A stretch of DNA of 64,000 nt. Source: Intestinimonas massiliensis (ex Afouda et al. 2020) (GTDB lineage: Bacteria > Bacillota > Clostridia > Oscillospirales > Oscillospiraceae). Every line of letters starts with the position of its first letter. The stretch's first letter is position 1. The position numbers were made by a program, and so were the translations under genes. The stretch lies in the NCBI RefSeq assembly GCF_001244995.1, contig NZ_LN869529.1, forward strand, positions 627,454 to 691,453. The letters are read 5' to 3'. Of the stretch, positions 41,857-50,714 are shown piece by piece. The notes beneath the pieces were generated by a model. That model ran no database searches. It was not told the origin of the DNA and was given only the letters and a program-made list of their open reading frames with translations.

Positions 41857-43650
41857 ATGGAACAGCTCCTATCCGCGCCGCAGGCCCTGATGGACCGGCT
41901 TGCGGCTCTGCTGGAGGCGTATCCCCTGGCAACGGCCTGGTACACGGCGGCGGCGCGGTTCGTTTTCCCTGTTCTGGCTCTGCTCATTCTGGCCCGCACC
42001 ATCCGCTCCCTGGTCACGGTGCCCCATGTACCGGAGGTCTGGGCTTATTTGTCCCTGCCCAACGGGGCGGACGAGCCGCTGACCCATTGGGAGAATATCA
42101 TTGGCCGCTCCGGATTTTCAGACGTGGTGCTCAACTACCCCACCGTCTCCCGCCAGCACGCCGCTCTGATCCGGGGGGAGGACCGGAATTGGACCCTCTA
42201 TGACCTGGATTCCAAGGGGGGCGTGGCGGTCAACGGCAGGGAGGTGGCGGGGCAGGCCGCCGTCCAGTACGGCGACGTGCTCTCGTTGGGCGGCGTGGAG
42301 ACGGTGCTGCTGGCGGTCTCCCCGGAGGAGGAGCAGGAGCGCCGGTCCCGGCGGCGGGCGGAGCGGCCGGTGTCCCCCTGGCTGGGGTTGGTGCTGCTGA
42401 CTCTGTTTCAGGTCATGACCGCCGTCCAACTGGTCATCGCGGCGGGGGAGCGCGCCTCCGCCGCCATCCCCATGACCTTTTTGTGCCTGAGCCTGGCCAT
42501 GTGGGCTTACTGCCTCACCCTGCGGGCCCTGCGGCGCATCGGCTTTGAAATGGAGACCGTGGCCTTTTTCCTCTCCACCCTCTCTCTGGCCGTCACGGCC
42601 TCCTCGGCCCCCTCGTCCCTGCCCAAACAGTTTTTGGCCGTCCTGCTGGGGCTGCTGCTCTTCCTGGTGCTGGGGGTCTTCCTGCGGGACCTGGAGCGGG
42701 CCAAAAAGATCCGCTGGCTCATGGCGGCGGCGGCCATCGGCCTGCTGGGCGTCACGCTGCTGCTGGGAACGGGCAAATACGGGGCGAAAAACTGGATCGT
42801 CCTGGGGCCGCTGTCCCTCCAGCCCTCGGAGCTGGCCAAGATCTGTTACATCTTTGCCGGATCGGCCACCCTGGACCGCCTGTTCCGGAAACGGAACCTG
42901 GGGCTGTTCATCGTCCTGACCGGGGCCTGCATGGGCGGTCTGGCCCTGATGAGCGATTTCGGCACCGCCGCCGTGTTTTTTGTCACCTTCCTGGTCATTG
43001 CCTATCTGCGCTCCGGCGACTGGGCCACCCTGGGCCTCATCACCGGGGCCTGCATGGGCGGGGCCGCCGTGGTGGTCACCATCAAGCCCTACATCCTCCA
43101 GCGGTTCGCCACCTGGGGCCACGCCTGGTCCGACGCCTCCGGCGGCGGCTACCAGCAGACCCGGGCCATGTCGGCGGCCGCCTCCGGCGGACTGGTGGGC
43201 GTGGGGGCGGGGAAGGGCTGGCTCCACCGGGTCCCGGCGGCGGATACCGATCTGGTATTCGGGATGTTGGCGGAGGAGTGGGGACTGGTCATCGCGGCGC
43301 TGGCCGTCCTGTCCATCGTCACCCTGGCGGTCTTTGCCGTCCGGGCCTGCCGGGCGGGCCGGTCCAGCTTTTACACCATCGCCGCCTGCGCCGCCGCCTC
43401 CCTGATGGTGTTTCAGACCTGCCTCAACGTCTTCGGGTCGGTGGATCTGCTGCCCTTCACGGGTGTGACCTTCCCCTTTGTCTCCAACGGCGGCTCTGCC
43501 ATGGTGGCCTCCTGGGGGCTGCTGGCCTTTCTCAAGGCCACGGACACCCGGCAGAATGCCAGCTTTGCCATACGCCTGCCCTCCAGAAGGGCCCGCAAGG
43601 CCCCGGAGCGGCAGACGCCTGATTCGGCGGAGCAGGAGGGGACGGCATGA
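41857..43650 (+). CDS. FHA domain-SEDS (FtsW/RodA/SpoVE-type) glycosyltransferase fusion
   Basis: 597-residue membrane enzyme. One N-terminal helix (about 28-50) precedes a cytosolic FHA domain (75-150) whose phosphothreonine-binding residues are all present: Gly83-Arg84-Ser85, Ser98-x-x-His101 and Asn126-Gly127. The rest (170-560) is a SEDS polymerase with about ten helices: WIVLGPLSLQPSELAKI near 308, a Phe-Gly-Thr pair after LALMSDFG, and FVSNGGSAMVASWGLLA near 540. SEDS proteins polymerise lipid II with a class B PBP. The next gene overlaps by four bases and is such a PBP. The FHA module suggests control by a Ser/Thr kinase; none is in this window. Confidence 0.9.
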   Translation: MEQLLSAPQALMDRLAALLEAYPLATAWYTAAARFVFPVLALLILARTIRSLVTVPHVPEVWAYLSLPNGADEPLTHWENIIGRSGFSDVVLNYPTVSRQHAALIRGEDRNWTLYDLDSKGGVAVNGREVAGQAAVQYGDVLSLGGVETVLLAVSPEEEQERRSRRRAERPVSPWLGLVLLTLFQVMTAVQLVIAAGERASAAIPMTFLCLSLAMWAYCLTLRALRRIGFEMETVAFFLSTLSLAVTASSAPSSLPKQFLAVLLGLLLFLVLGVFLRDLERAKKIRWLMAAAAIGLLGVTLLLGTGKYGAKNWIVLGPLSLQPSELAKICYIFAGSATLDRLFRKRNLGLFIVLTGACMGGLALMSDFGTAAVFFVTFLVIAYLRSGDWATLGLITGACMGGAAVVVTIKPYILQRFATWGHAWSDASGGGYQQTRAMSAAASGGLVGVGAGKGWLHRVPAADTDLVFGMLAEEWGLVIAALAVLSIVTLAVFAVRACRAGRSSFYTIAACAAASLMVFQTCLNVFGSVDLLPFTGVTFPFVSNGGSAMVASWGLLAFLKATDTRQNASFAIRLPSRRARKAPERQTPDSAEQEGTA

Positions 43651-45020
43651 AGCGCATCGAAAGACGGGCGGGGCTGTGTCTGCTTCTGGCGGCGGCCCTG
43701 GTGCTGGGCCTGGGGATCTTTACCTTCCGGGAGCTCCGCAGCGGGGGGGCCTGGGCGGCCTCGGCCTTCAATCGACACATCTACAACAGCAAGGGCCAGC
43801 TTGCGGTGGGGCGGGTGCTGGACCGGGACGGGGATCTGCTCTCCTGGGTGGACGCGGAGGGGAACCGGGCCTATTACGCCAACCCCACCGTCCGCAAGGC
43901 CACCCTCCACGCGGTGGGGGACGCCCAGGGAAAGATCGGCACCGGGGCGCTGGTGGCCTTCGGCGACAAGCTGTCCGGCTACAATCTCCTTACCGGCGCT
44001 TACAGCCCCTTTGGAGAGGGGAACGATCTGTATCTGACCCTGGACGCCCACCTCAACTATGTGGCCTATCATGCCCTCAACGGACGGAAGGGGGCGGTGG
44101 GGGTCTACAACTATAAGACAGGGGAGATCCTCTGCATGGTCTCCAACCCCTCCTATGACCCGGCAGACCCGCCGGAGATCCAGGAGGGGGACGAGCGCTA
44201 TGAGGGCGTGTATCTGAACCGCTTCCTCTCCGGCACCTTCGTGCCCGGCTCGGTGTTCAAAACGGTCACCCTGGCTGCGGCCGTTGAGCACATGCCCGAC
44301 CTGATGAGCCGGACCTTTACCTGCACCGGCTCTACCCTGGTGGGCGGGGAGGCGGTGACCTGTCCCGGCGCTCACGGGGAGCTGGATATCTACGGAGCGC
44401 TGGCCAGCTCCTGCAATGGGGTGTTTGCCCAACTGGCGGCGGAGCTGGGCCCGGAGGTGATGGAAGCCTACACCCGGAAGGCGGGACTCACCGGGAGCTA
44501 CCGCATCAATGGACTGTCCACGGCCAAGGGGAGGTTCCAGTTTTCCGGAGCTACGGCAAATCAGCTCGGCTGGGCGGGAGTGGGGCAGTACAACGACCTG
44601 GTGAATCCCTGCGCCCTGATGGTGTATATGGGCGCCATCGCCAGCGGCGGGAAGGCCGCCGTCCCCCAACTCATTCTTCAGACGGTGACGCCGCTGGATT
44701 TCCGGGTGTCCCTGTATGTCCGGCACCGGACCGGGCGGCTGGTGGAGGCGGACACGGCGGAGCTGCTGGCCGACATGATGGCACGGAACGTCGCCGAGAC
44801 CTATGGCAGCGGCCGGTTCCCCAACATGGACCTCTGCGCCAAGTCCGGCACTGGCGAGGTGGGAGGCGGGAAGGCGCCCAACGCCTGGTTTGCCGGGTTC
44901 CTACGCAATGAGGACGCCCCCTATGCCTTCGTGGTGCTGGTGGAAAACGGCGGCAGCGGCGCGGAGGCCGCAGGCGGCGTGGCGGCCAAGGTGCTGAATG
45001 CCCTGGTCAACGGCGATTAA
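43647..45020 (+). CDS. Class B penicillin-binding protein (transpeptidase), SEDS partner
   Basis: 457-residue bitopic enzyme: N-terminal membrane helix (about 9-30), then an extracytoplasmic domain. It resembles the PbpA group of small PBPs. Transpeptidase motifs are intact: Ser202-Val-Phe-Lys205 (GTFVPGSVFKTVTLAA), Ser-Cys-Asn in ASSCNGVFAQL near 255, and Lys-Ser-Gly-Thr in CAKSGTGEVGG near 395. The N-terminal pedestal is short, with no PASTA repeats. Start ATG 43647 lies in ATGA at the SEDS stop, so stoichiometric translation is expected. Together they form a complete polymerase-crosslinker pair. Confidence 0.92.
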   Translation: MKRIERRAGLCLLLAAALVLGLGIFTFRELRSGGAWAASAFNRHIYNSKGQLAVGRVLDRDGDLLSWVDAEGNRAYYANPTVRKATLHAVGDAQGKIGTGALVAFGDKLSGYNLLTGAYSPFGEGNDLYLTLDAHLNYVAYHALNGRKGAVGVYNYKTGEILCMVSNPSYDPADPPEIQEGDERYEGVYLNRFLSGTFVPGSVFKTVTLAAAVEHMPDLMSRTFTCTGSTLVGGEAVTCPGAHGELDIYGALASSCNGVFAQLAAELGPEVMEAYTRKAGLTGSYRINGLSTAKGRFQFSGATANQLGWAGVGQYNDLVNPCALMVYMGAIASGGKAAVPQLILQTVTPLDFRVSLYVRHRTGRLVEADTAELLADMMARNVAETYGSGRFPNMDLCAKSGTGEVGGGKAPNAWFAGFLRNEDAPYAFVVLVENGGSGAEAAGGVAAKVLNALVNGD

Positions 45021-45031
45021 AGACGGCGGAA

Positions 45032-45076
45032 GAAATCCGAACGCCCCCCGGCTTTGCCGGGGGGCGTTCGGATTTC
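45032..45076 (+). terminator. Strong terminator after the PBP gene
   Basis: A 21-base arm (GAAATCCGAACGCCCCCC then GGC) pairs perfectly with its complement around TTT. It is followed by GAGC rather than Ts; on the minus strand it ends in TTC. It separates two convergent genes. Confidence 0.75.
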
Positions 45077-45097
45077 GAGCAGGATACTTCGCCCGCA

Positions 45098-46303
45098 TCA
45101 CATCAGAGGCATAAGGGGCAGGACGCTGTACTGGAGCAGGACGCGCATTTGGGGGTAGATCCGCCGGAAGCTGGTGACCAGACGATCCAGGACCTTTCCT
45201 CCGTTTTCGTAGCTGGCGCAGGGAAGCAGGAGCAGATACTGGGTGGCGCTGAAGCGGGTATAGGCATCCCCCTGACGGAGGCCGGAATGGATGACCTCCC
45301 GTACGCGGCCCATGCTGACGCCGATCTGCCGGGTTGTGAGGGGTTTTCCACGGGCGTCCAGCACTGAGAGCATGGCAAGCTGCACCACCTGCCCGGTGCG
45401 GGCGGCAGTGCGGGCCGACAGACGGTACACATCCTGAAAGATGGCGTATTCGCAGTAGTAGGGGCCCGGGTTCGGCCGGACCTCGCAGAGGGTCTCCCGG
45501 ACTACGCGGAGGTCCATCTCCACGCTTTGGGTGGACCGGACCAGCTCACGGTAGAGCGCGGTCAGCTCCGCCGAGGGACTGGCGCCAAGCTGTTCCATAA
45601 AAAGTTGGGTGACATAGCGGTAGTGCTGGATAGCGGTCTGCTGCGCGCCAGTGGCGATCATGGCCTGCATGAGGTGCAGGTGCGTCCCTTCGTCATAGGG
45701 GTCCACCAGGATGGCACGGCGGCACAGGTCCACCGTTTCGGCATAGCGGTCCTCAGCGTCCAGAAGCCCGGCGGCCTCGGTACAGAGCTTGAGGAACTTG
45801 GCATGATAGTACACCCGCAGGGAGACAGCCCAGGGCTCGTGGGAAGCCTTTGGGAGGAAATCTCCCCGGTACAGGGCGGCGGCGGCCAGCATGTGCCCCA
45901 GCCGATCCGGTCCCGGCCGGGCGGCGGCCTCGCAGAGCGATTCGAACTGCTCGGTATCTACGGTGATGTCCAGGTCATGGTTCCAACGGTAAGTACCCCG
46001 CCGGTAGAGGAGGATCTCCTTCCCATTTTCAAAGCCCAGGGCCTCCACGGTATGTCTGGCCCGGTGGAGAAGGGTTTTTAGCGTGTTGACCGGATTGTCG
46101 ATGTCCGAATCCCCCCACAGCACGTCGATGATCTCGTCTTGGGAGACCACCTTGGAGCGGAAAGCAATGAGATACTCCAAAAAGGTCCACAGCTTTTTGG
46201 AGGAACTGGATTGGTCCGTCACCACAAGGGCCTCGCCCGCCACGCGGCGGGTCATGGTAAAGCTTCCGAACATAGAGATGTGCAGCGTATCTGCCGTGCC
46301 CAC
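45098..46303 (-). CDS. BTAD-domain (SARP-like) transcriptional regulator
   Basis: 401 residues from GTG 46303, which follows GGAGGTG. An N-terminal winged-helix OmpR-type DNA-binding domain (about 5-105: KKLWTFLEYLIAFRSKVVSQDEIIDVLWG, then TLKTLLHRARHTVEAL) is followed by a bacterial transcriptional activation domain (BTAD, about 115-255: FESLCEAAARPG, LYRGDFLPKASHEPWAVSLR, EGTHLHLMQAMIATG). The C-terminal 130 residues form an extra domain resembling a degenerate GGDEF/sensor fold (ATQYLLLLPCASYENGGKVLDRL). Ligand and targets are unknown. It is divergent from the 145-residue gene at 46543. Confidence 0.85.
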   Translation of the reverse strand: MGTADTLHISMFGSFTMTRRVAGEALVVTDQSSSSKKLWTFLEYLIAFRSKVVSQDEIIDVLWGDSDIDNPVNTLKTLLHRARHTVEALGFENGKEILLYRRGTYRWNHDLDITVDTEQFESLCEAAARPGPDRLGHMLAAAALYRGDFLPKASHEPWAVSLRVYYHAKFLKLCTEAAGLLDAEDRYAETVDLCRRAILVDPYDEGTHLHLMQAMIATGAQQTAIQHYRYVTQLFMEQLGASPSAELTALYRELVRSTQSVEMDLRVVRETLCEVRPNPGPYYCEYAIFQDVYRLSARTAARTGQVVQLAMLSVLDARGKPLTTRQIGVSMGRVREVIHSGLRQGDAYTRFSATQYLLLLPCASYENGGKVLDRLVTSFRRIYPQMRVLLQYSVLPLMPLM

Positions 46304-46409
46304 GGGACCACCTCCTTCCAAACCAATCTGCACCGCACGATAGCGGAGCAACGCAGACACAGCCGGGCGTGGGTCGCTTTCCAGCAGCAGCGTCTGAAAT
46401 CCCACATAA

Positions 46410-46438
46410 ATTCTAACACAGTAAGAGTCCCGAGGCAA
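46410..46438 (-). promoter_or_regulatory. Promoter of the BTAD regulator
   Basis: Minus strand TTGCCT, 17 bases, TAGAAT, giving a leader of about 100 nt. Confidence 0.6.
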
Positions 46439-46542
46439 GGCATGTCCCCAAAAATGTGCAGTTGTAACCAAAGGAGAACCGCCGGATGCTATACTAAGGA
46501 TGCCAATTGTGAAGACAATGAGGAAACGGAAGGTGGTCTCAA

Positions 46543-46980
46543 ATGACCCAGGGTCAGAGCCGGTTTGTTCCCTATGAGATGAAGCGCAGCTTGATTCGGG
46601 TGTACTCCTATCGTAACAAGGAGATACGGGGGACGCTGCAGAATCCCTATTTTGAAGAAGAGCCGTATTTTGACAACCTGACTCAGCTCCTGATCCGGAT
46701 GGAGGGGCTGCTCGATGCGCTGGATTTCCCGCAGCGCAGCATGGAGGGCCGTGCGTTCGATCAGCCGGAGCAGAGGGTGGCGGCCGGGGCCCCCCGACCG
46801 GCGCCGGAGGCGCTGGGGGAGCAGAAGCCCCTTGCCACGTTCCAGTTGAGCGTTTTGTTTCGGCAGAACGCCAGTTGGCAGGGCAGCCTGACGTGGCTGG
46901 AGCGGGCGGAGGAGGCCCGATTCCGCAGCGTTTTAGAGCTGGTTGGCCTACTGGACAGCGCGCTGGCCGCCTGGGAGTGA
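46543..46980 (+). CDS. Hypothetical protein divergent from the BTAD regulator
   Basis: 145-residue soluble protein. GGAAGGTGG lies upstream of ATG 46543. It begins MTQGQSRFVPYEMKRSLIRVY and shows SYRNKEIRGTLQNPYFEE, then FDNLTQLLIRMEGLLDALDFP (amphipathic helix), a Pro/Ala linker, and a C-terminal helical part QLSVLFRQNASWQGSLTWLE. Many Clostridia pair a BTAD regulator with such a small gene, so it may be a target or a partner of the regulator; this is inferred from position only. Confidence 0.65.
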   Translation: MTQGQSRFVPYEMKRSLIRVYSYRNKEIRGTLQNPYFEEEPYFDNLTQLLIRMEGLLDALDFPQRSMEGRAFDQPEQRVAAGAPRPAPEALGEQKPLATFQLSVLFRQNASWQGSLTWLERAEEARFRSVLELVGLLDSALAAWE

Positions 46981-46995
46981 GAGGGAACGTGAACA

Positions 46996-47029
46996 AAGGC
47001 TCCGGGTCCTGTAGGACCCGGAGCCTTTT
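46996..47029. terminator. Bidirectional terminator
   Basis: AGGCTCCGGGTCC / GGACCCGGAGCCT stem around TGTA with TTTTCGTTTG after it on the plus strand. It lies between two convergent genes. Confidence 0.85.
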
Positions 47030-47044
47030 CGTTTGCAGACTTGT

Positions 47045-48235
47045 TTATTTGGTATAGTTGTCAAAGTAGCCCTGGACCAGCACGATGGGAGTGCCCTTGT
47101 CGCCGCTGCCGGAGGTCAGGTCGCACAGGGAACCGATCAGGTCGGTGAGCCGCCGGGGCGTAGTGCCCTGAGAGACCATCTGGCCGGTGAGGTCGCTGTC
47201 CTTGTGGCGGATATAATCGGAGATCGCCTCCTTGAGGGCGTCGCCGGAGAGGTCGGCAAAGTCATTGTCGGCCAGATACTTGAGCTTCACCTCGTTGGGC
47301 TGGCCCTCCAGACCGGAGGTGTATGCGGGGGAGACTACCGGGTCGGCCAACTCCCAGATCTTGCCCACCGGGTCCTTAAATGCGCCGTCGCCGTAGACCA
47401 TGACCTCCACGTGCTTGCCGGTCTTGGCCTGGACGCCCTTCTGAATCCGCTCCACCACGGGCTGGCAGTTGCGGGGAAACAGCTTGACCTTGTCCTCGGT
47501 GGCCTTATTGCTGCCCAGCAGGCCGTAGCGCTCGTTATAGCCGCTGCCGTTCACGCTGGCGGTCATCAGCTCGTCCAGACCGAGCACCAGCTCGGCCCCC
47601 GCTTTTTTCAGCAGCCGCTTGGAGCGCTCACGGGTGTGGATGTCGCAGCACAGCACATGCTTGGCGTAGGGGAGAATAGCCCGGCAGTCGTTGGCCAGCA
47701 CCACCTCTACCTCGCAGCCGCAGCCGGTGATGAGTTCCTTGTAATATTCGATATAGTCCACTCCGGTAAAGACGTGCTTGGTATAGCCGAAGAGCTCCCG
47801 GTACCTGGCCTCGGACAGCACGTCCCGGTAGGGGTCCACGCCCTTTTCGTCCACCAGGTCCATGTCGATCAGGTGATTGCCCACCTCGTCGGAGGGGTAG
47901 GAGAGCATCAGCACGATCTTTTTCGCGCCCATGGCGATGCCCCGCAGGCAGATGGCAAAACGGTTGCGGCTGAGGATGGGGAAGACCACGCCCACCGTGT
48001 GGCCGCCAAATTTGGCCTTTACATCGGCGGCGATCTGCTCCACCGTGGCATAGTTGCCCTGAGCCCGGGCCACCACGGCCTCGGTCACGGCGATGACATC
48101 CTTGTCATACAGCTCGAAGGGGGTCTGCTGGGCGGCGGCGACCACGCTGTCCACCACGATCTGGGCGATGTCGTCGCCCTCCCGGATGATGGGCGCACGG
48201 ATGCCCCGGGACACGGTACCGACTAATCTTTCCAT
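47045..48235 (-). CDS. Coenzyme F420-0:L-glutamate ligase (CofE)-like protein
   Basis: 396-residue protein of the CofE family (PF01996). It begins MERLVGTVSRGIRAPIIREGDD, as in archaeal CofE, but is longer than the usual 245-260 residues; the extra C-terminal half holds KHVFTGVDYIEYYKEL and VKLFPRNCQPVVERIQKG. Metal- and GTP-site residues near VVAAAQQTPFELYDKDVIAVTEAVV are present. No F420 genes (cofC, cofD, fbiC) are in this window, and most Firmicutes lack F420. It probably attaches glutamate or a similar amino acid to another acceptor. GGAGG is seven bases before ATG 48235. Confidence 0.85.
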   Translation of the reverse strand: MERLVGTVSRGIRAPIIREGDDIAQIVVDSVVAAAQQTPFELYDKDVIAVTEAVVARAQGNYATVEQIAADVKAKFGGHTVGVVFPILSRNRFAICLRGIAMGAKKIVLMLSYPSDEVGNHLIDMDLVDEKGVDPYRDVLSEARYRELFGYTKHVFTGVDYIEYYKELITGCGCEVEVVLANDCRAILPYAKHVLCCDIHTRERSKRLLKKAGAELVLGLDELMTASVNGSGYNERYGLLGSNKATEDKVKLFPRNCQPVVERIQKGVQAKTGKHVEVMVYGDGAFKDPVGKIWELADPVVSPAYTSGLEGQPNEVKLKYLADNDFADLSGDALKEAISDYIRHKDSDLTGQMVSQGTTPRRLTDLIGSLCDLTSGSGDKGTPIVLVQGYFDNYTK

Positions 48236-48271
48236 GACTTTGCCTCCAATGGTAAAAATCAATTACACAAT

Positions 48272-48300
48272 ATTATAGCGCGAAATTGAAGGCAATGGAA
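48272..48300 (-). promoter_or_regulatory. Predicted promoter of the CofE-like gene
   Basis: Minus strand TTCCAT, 17 bases, perfect TATAAT, about 37 bp before the start codon. The -35 is weak. Confidence 0.5.
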
Positions 48301-48323
48301 GAGGAAAGTGCAAAAAAGGGCGG

Positions 48324-49367
48324 TTACCGCAGCCAGAGCAGAAAACGGGCGGCACAGAAGCCGATGAGGCCGCAGCCGGGAAAGGTAAACAGCCAGGTGA
48401 TGAGAATGGAGCGGGCCACCCGTCGGTCCACGGAGGTCCGGTCCTCGGCCGCCCCAACGCCCAGAATGGCCGCGGTTTTGGCGTGAGTGGTGGAGACCGG
48501 AAGGCCCAGCAGCGTGCACAGCAGCAGGCAGAGGGCTCCGGCCAGGTCGGCGGAGAAGCCCTGCCGGGGCCCCAGAGGGACCATGTCGCGCCCCACAGTG
48601 TCGATGATGCGCCGGCCGCCGATGGAGGTGCCGGCGGCCATGCACAGGGCGCACAGCACCATGAGCCACAGGGGGATAAGGAAAGTCTCGGTGTCCCGGC
48701 GGCCCTGGGCCAGAGCGGCGGAGAGCAGAAAGACCCCCATGAATTTCTGCCCGTCCTGTGCCCCGTGGAGAAAGGCCATGGCGGCGGCGCCCGGTACCTG
48801 AAGCCGCCGGAACAGGCGGTCGGTACTGTGCCCGAGGGGGAACAGCCGCCGGACCAGCCCCGCGCAGCGCCGTCCCAGGAGAAAGCCCAGGCCCACAGAG
48901 AGGAGCAGCCCCAGAAGCACTTTTGCCCAGGCGGCCGGCTGAACGTTGGACAGGCCGCCCTGAAGGGCCGCGGCGGCCCCGGTGACGCCCGCCACCAGCG
49001 CGTGGCTCTCGCTGGTGGGAATGCCAAACCGCCAGGCCGCCGTAGCCCACAGGACGATGGCCAGCAGGGCGGCGCACAGGGCGGTGAGGGCATCGCCGGT
49101 GTCCGGGCCGAAGTCGGCGATGGTGTAGATGGTCTCGGCCACCGAGGCGTTGAGGCACGTCATGCACACCACCCCCAGCAGGTTGCACACGGCGGCCAGC
49201 CGGACCGCACGCCGGAAGGGGAGGGCCCCGGTAGAGACGGCGGTGGCGATGGCGTTGGGCGCGTCGGTCCACCCGTTGACCAGGATGACAGCCAGGGTCA
49301 GGACCGATGCGGTCAGCAGTCCGGGGTCGGAGAGCCGGGACAGGTAGGCAAAAAAGGAAACGGTCAA
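48324..49367 (-). CDS. Inorganic phosphate transporter, PiT family
   Basis: 347 residues from TTG 49367 (GTG 49376 is possible but sits two bases from the ribosome site GGGAGGGG). The family repeats are clear: VNGWTDAPNAIATAVSTGAL in the first half, with the Asp-x-x-Asn signature GWTDAPNA, and STTHAKTAAILGVG in the second half, with a mid-protein IPTSESHALVAGVTGAA. About ten helices. PiT proteins import metal-phosphate with H+ or Na+. Transcribed with dinB (44-bp gap), so it may respond to DNA damage in part. Confidence 0.9.
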   Translation of the reverse strand: MTVSFFAYLSRLSDPGLLTASVLTLAVILVNGWTDAPNAIATAVSTGALPFRRAVRLAAVCNLLGVVCMTCLNASVAETIYTIADFGPDTGDALTALCAALLAIVLWATAAWRFGIPTSESHALVAGVTGAAAALQGGLSNVQPAAWAKVLLGLLLSVGLGFLLGRRCAGLVRRLFPLGHSTDRLFRRLQVPGAAAMAFLHGAQDGQKFMGVFLLSAALAQGRRDTETFLIPLWLMVLCALCMAAGTSIGGRRIIDTVGRDMVPLGPRQGFSADLAGALCLLLCTLLGLPVSTTHAKTAAILGVGAAEDRTSVDRRVARSILITWLFTFPGCGLIGFCAARFLLWLR

Positions 49368-49410
49368 ATCGGACACCCCCTCCCACAATGTACGAGGGAG
49401 GGGGCGGAGG

Positions 49411-50664
49411 TTATTCCAGCTTTCGGCCGCCGGGAGGAATGGACCCGGCGTGGTCGGCGGGGCGGTCGATGTCCTCACCCACCACAGCGGCGGGGACGAT
49501 GGCGCCCTTGCCGAACTTGCCGCGGATTCCGTCCACGGCGCGTTCCAACTGTTCCCGGCGCTCCCGCCGGGGGGCGGTCTGGGCCAGGAAGAGATCCATC
49601 TGCTCCGCCGCCTGGTCCTCGGGGACCAGATTCTGCCCGGTGATGGCCAGCAGGCGGATGGGGGCGTTCATATTCCAGGATTCCCGGATGAGCTCCATTG
49701 CGGCGCGGCTCAGCTCGGTGGAGGTGCAGATGGGGATATCCAGCCGTTTTTGGCGACAGATGTTCCGGAAATCGGGGTCCCGTATGGTCACCTGTACGGT
49801 GGCGCAGCGCATGGCGTGCTTGCGCAGCCGGGCGGCCACACTGTCGGAGAGCAGGGCCACCCCGGTGCGGATGTCCTCCGGGCCCACCAGATTCCGGCGG
49901 AAAGTGATGGAGTTGCCGATGGATTTGGGAGGCGGCAGCGCCCTGGCGGGGACCACGGGGCTGTGCTCCAGTCCGGCGGCGTAGTCATAAAGCTGCCCGC
50001 CCATCTTCCCGAGCAGCTCTGTCAGCGGCTCCCGGCCAAAGGCGGCCAGATCCCCGATGGTCCGGACGCCATACTGGCCCAGGACCTGGGAGGAGGCCCG
50101 CCCCACGAAGAGCAGATCGGTCACCGGCAGAGGCCACACCTTGTCACGAAAGTTCTCTCGGGTGATGACGGTGGTGGCGTCCGGCTTTTTCAGGTCGCTG
50201 CCCAGCTTGGCAAAGACCTTGTTGAAGGATACCCCCACCGAGATGGTGAGCCCCGTCTCCTCGCGCACCTCCCGGCGCAGCCGGTCGGCAATGGCCTTGC
50301 CGTCCCCGCCGAAGAGGTGCATGGAGCCGGTGATATCCAGCCAGCTTTCGTCGATGCTGAAGGGCTCCACCAGATCGGTGTACCGCTCGTAGATGGCGTT
50401 GATGACCCTGGACCAGTGCCGGTACTTGTCGTGGTGTGCGGGCAGAAGCACCAGGTCCGGGCACTTGCGGCGGGCCTGCCAGATGGTCTCTGCCGTCTTG
50501 ACCTGAAATTTTTTGGCCGCCTCGTTTTTGGCCAGGATGATGCCGTGGCGGCTCTCCGGATCGCCGCACACCGCCACCGGCGCCGACCGGAGTTCGGGCC
50601 GCTCCAGCAGCTCCACCGAGGCGTAAAAGCTGTTCAGATCGCAGTGTAAGATCGTGCGCTCCAC
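49411..50664 (-). CDS. dinB: DNA polymerase IV (Y family)
   Basis: 417-residue translesion polymerase. Catalytic acidic residues lie in ILHCDLNSFYASVE (Asp9 region) and FSIDESWLDIT near residue 105; KLGSDLKKPDATTVI near 155 and a helix-hairpin-helix thumb (FVGRASSQVLGQYGVRTIGDLAAF near 188) follow. The little-finger domain starts near 240. A C-terminal QMDLF segment (near 380) is a beta-clamp-binding motif. GTG 50664 has GGAGG eight bases upstream. The promoter overlaps a LexA-type box, so it is SOS-inducible. Confidence 0.94.
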   Translation of the reverse strand: MERTILHCDLNSFYASVELLERPELRSAPVAVCGDPESRHGIILAKNEAAKKFQVKTAETIWQARRKCPDLVLLPAHHDKYRHWSRVINAIYERYTDLVEPFSIDESWLDITGSMHLFGGDGKAIADRLRREVREETGLTISVGVSFNKVFAKLGSDLKKPDATTVITRENFRDKVWPLPVTDLLFVGRASSQVLGQYGVRTIGDLAAFGREPLTELLGKMGGQLYDYAAGLEHSPVVPARALPPPKSIGNSITFRRNLVGPEDIRTGVALLSDSVAARLRKHAMRCATVQVTIRDPDFRNICRQKRLDIPICTSTELSRAAMELIRESWNMNAPIRLLAITGQNLVPEDQAAEQMDLFLAQTAPRRERREQLERAVDGIRGKFGKGAIVPAAVVGEDIDRPADHAGSIPPGGRKLE

Positions 50665-50685
50665 ATCGGTCACCTCCTGCCTGCC

Positions 50686-50714
50686 AGTATACGACGGCAG
50701 CCTCAAAATGTCAA
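50686..50714 (-). promoter_or_regulatory. Promoter of dinB-pit
   Basis: Minus strand TTGACA, 17 bases, TATACT. The -35 hexamer overlaps the LexA box at 50712-50725. Confidence 0.85.
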
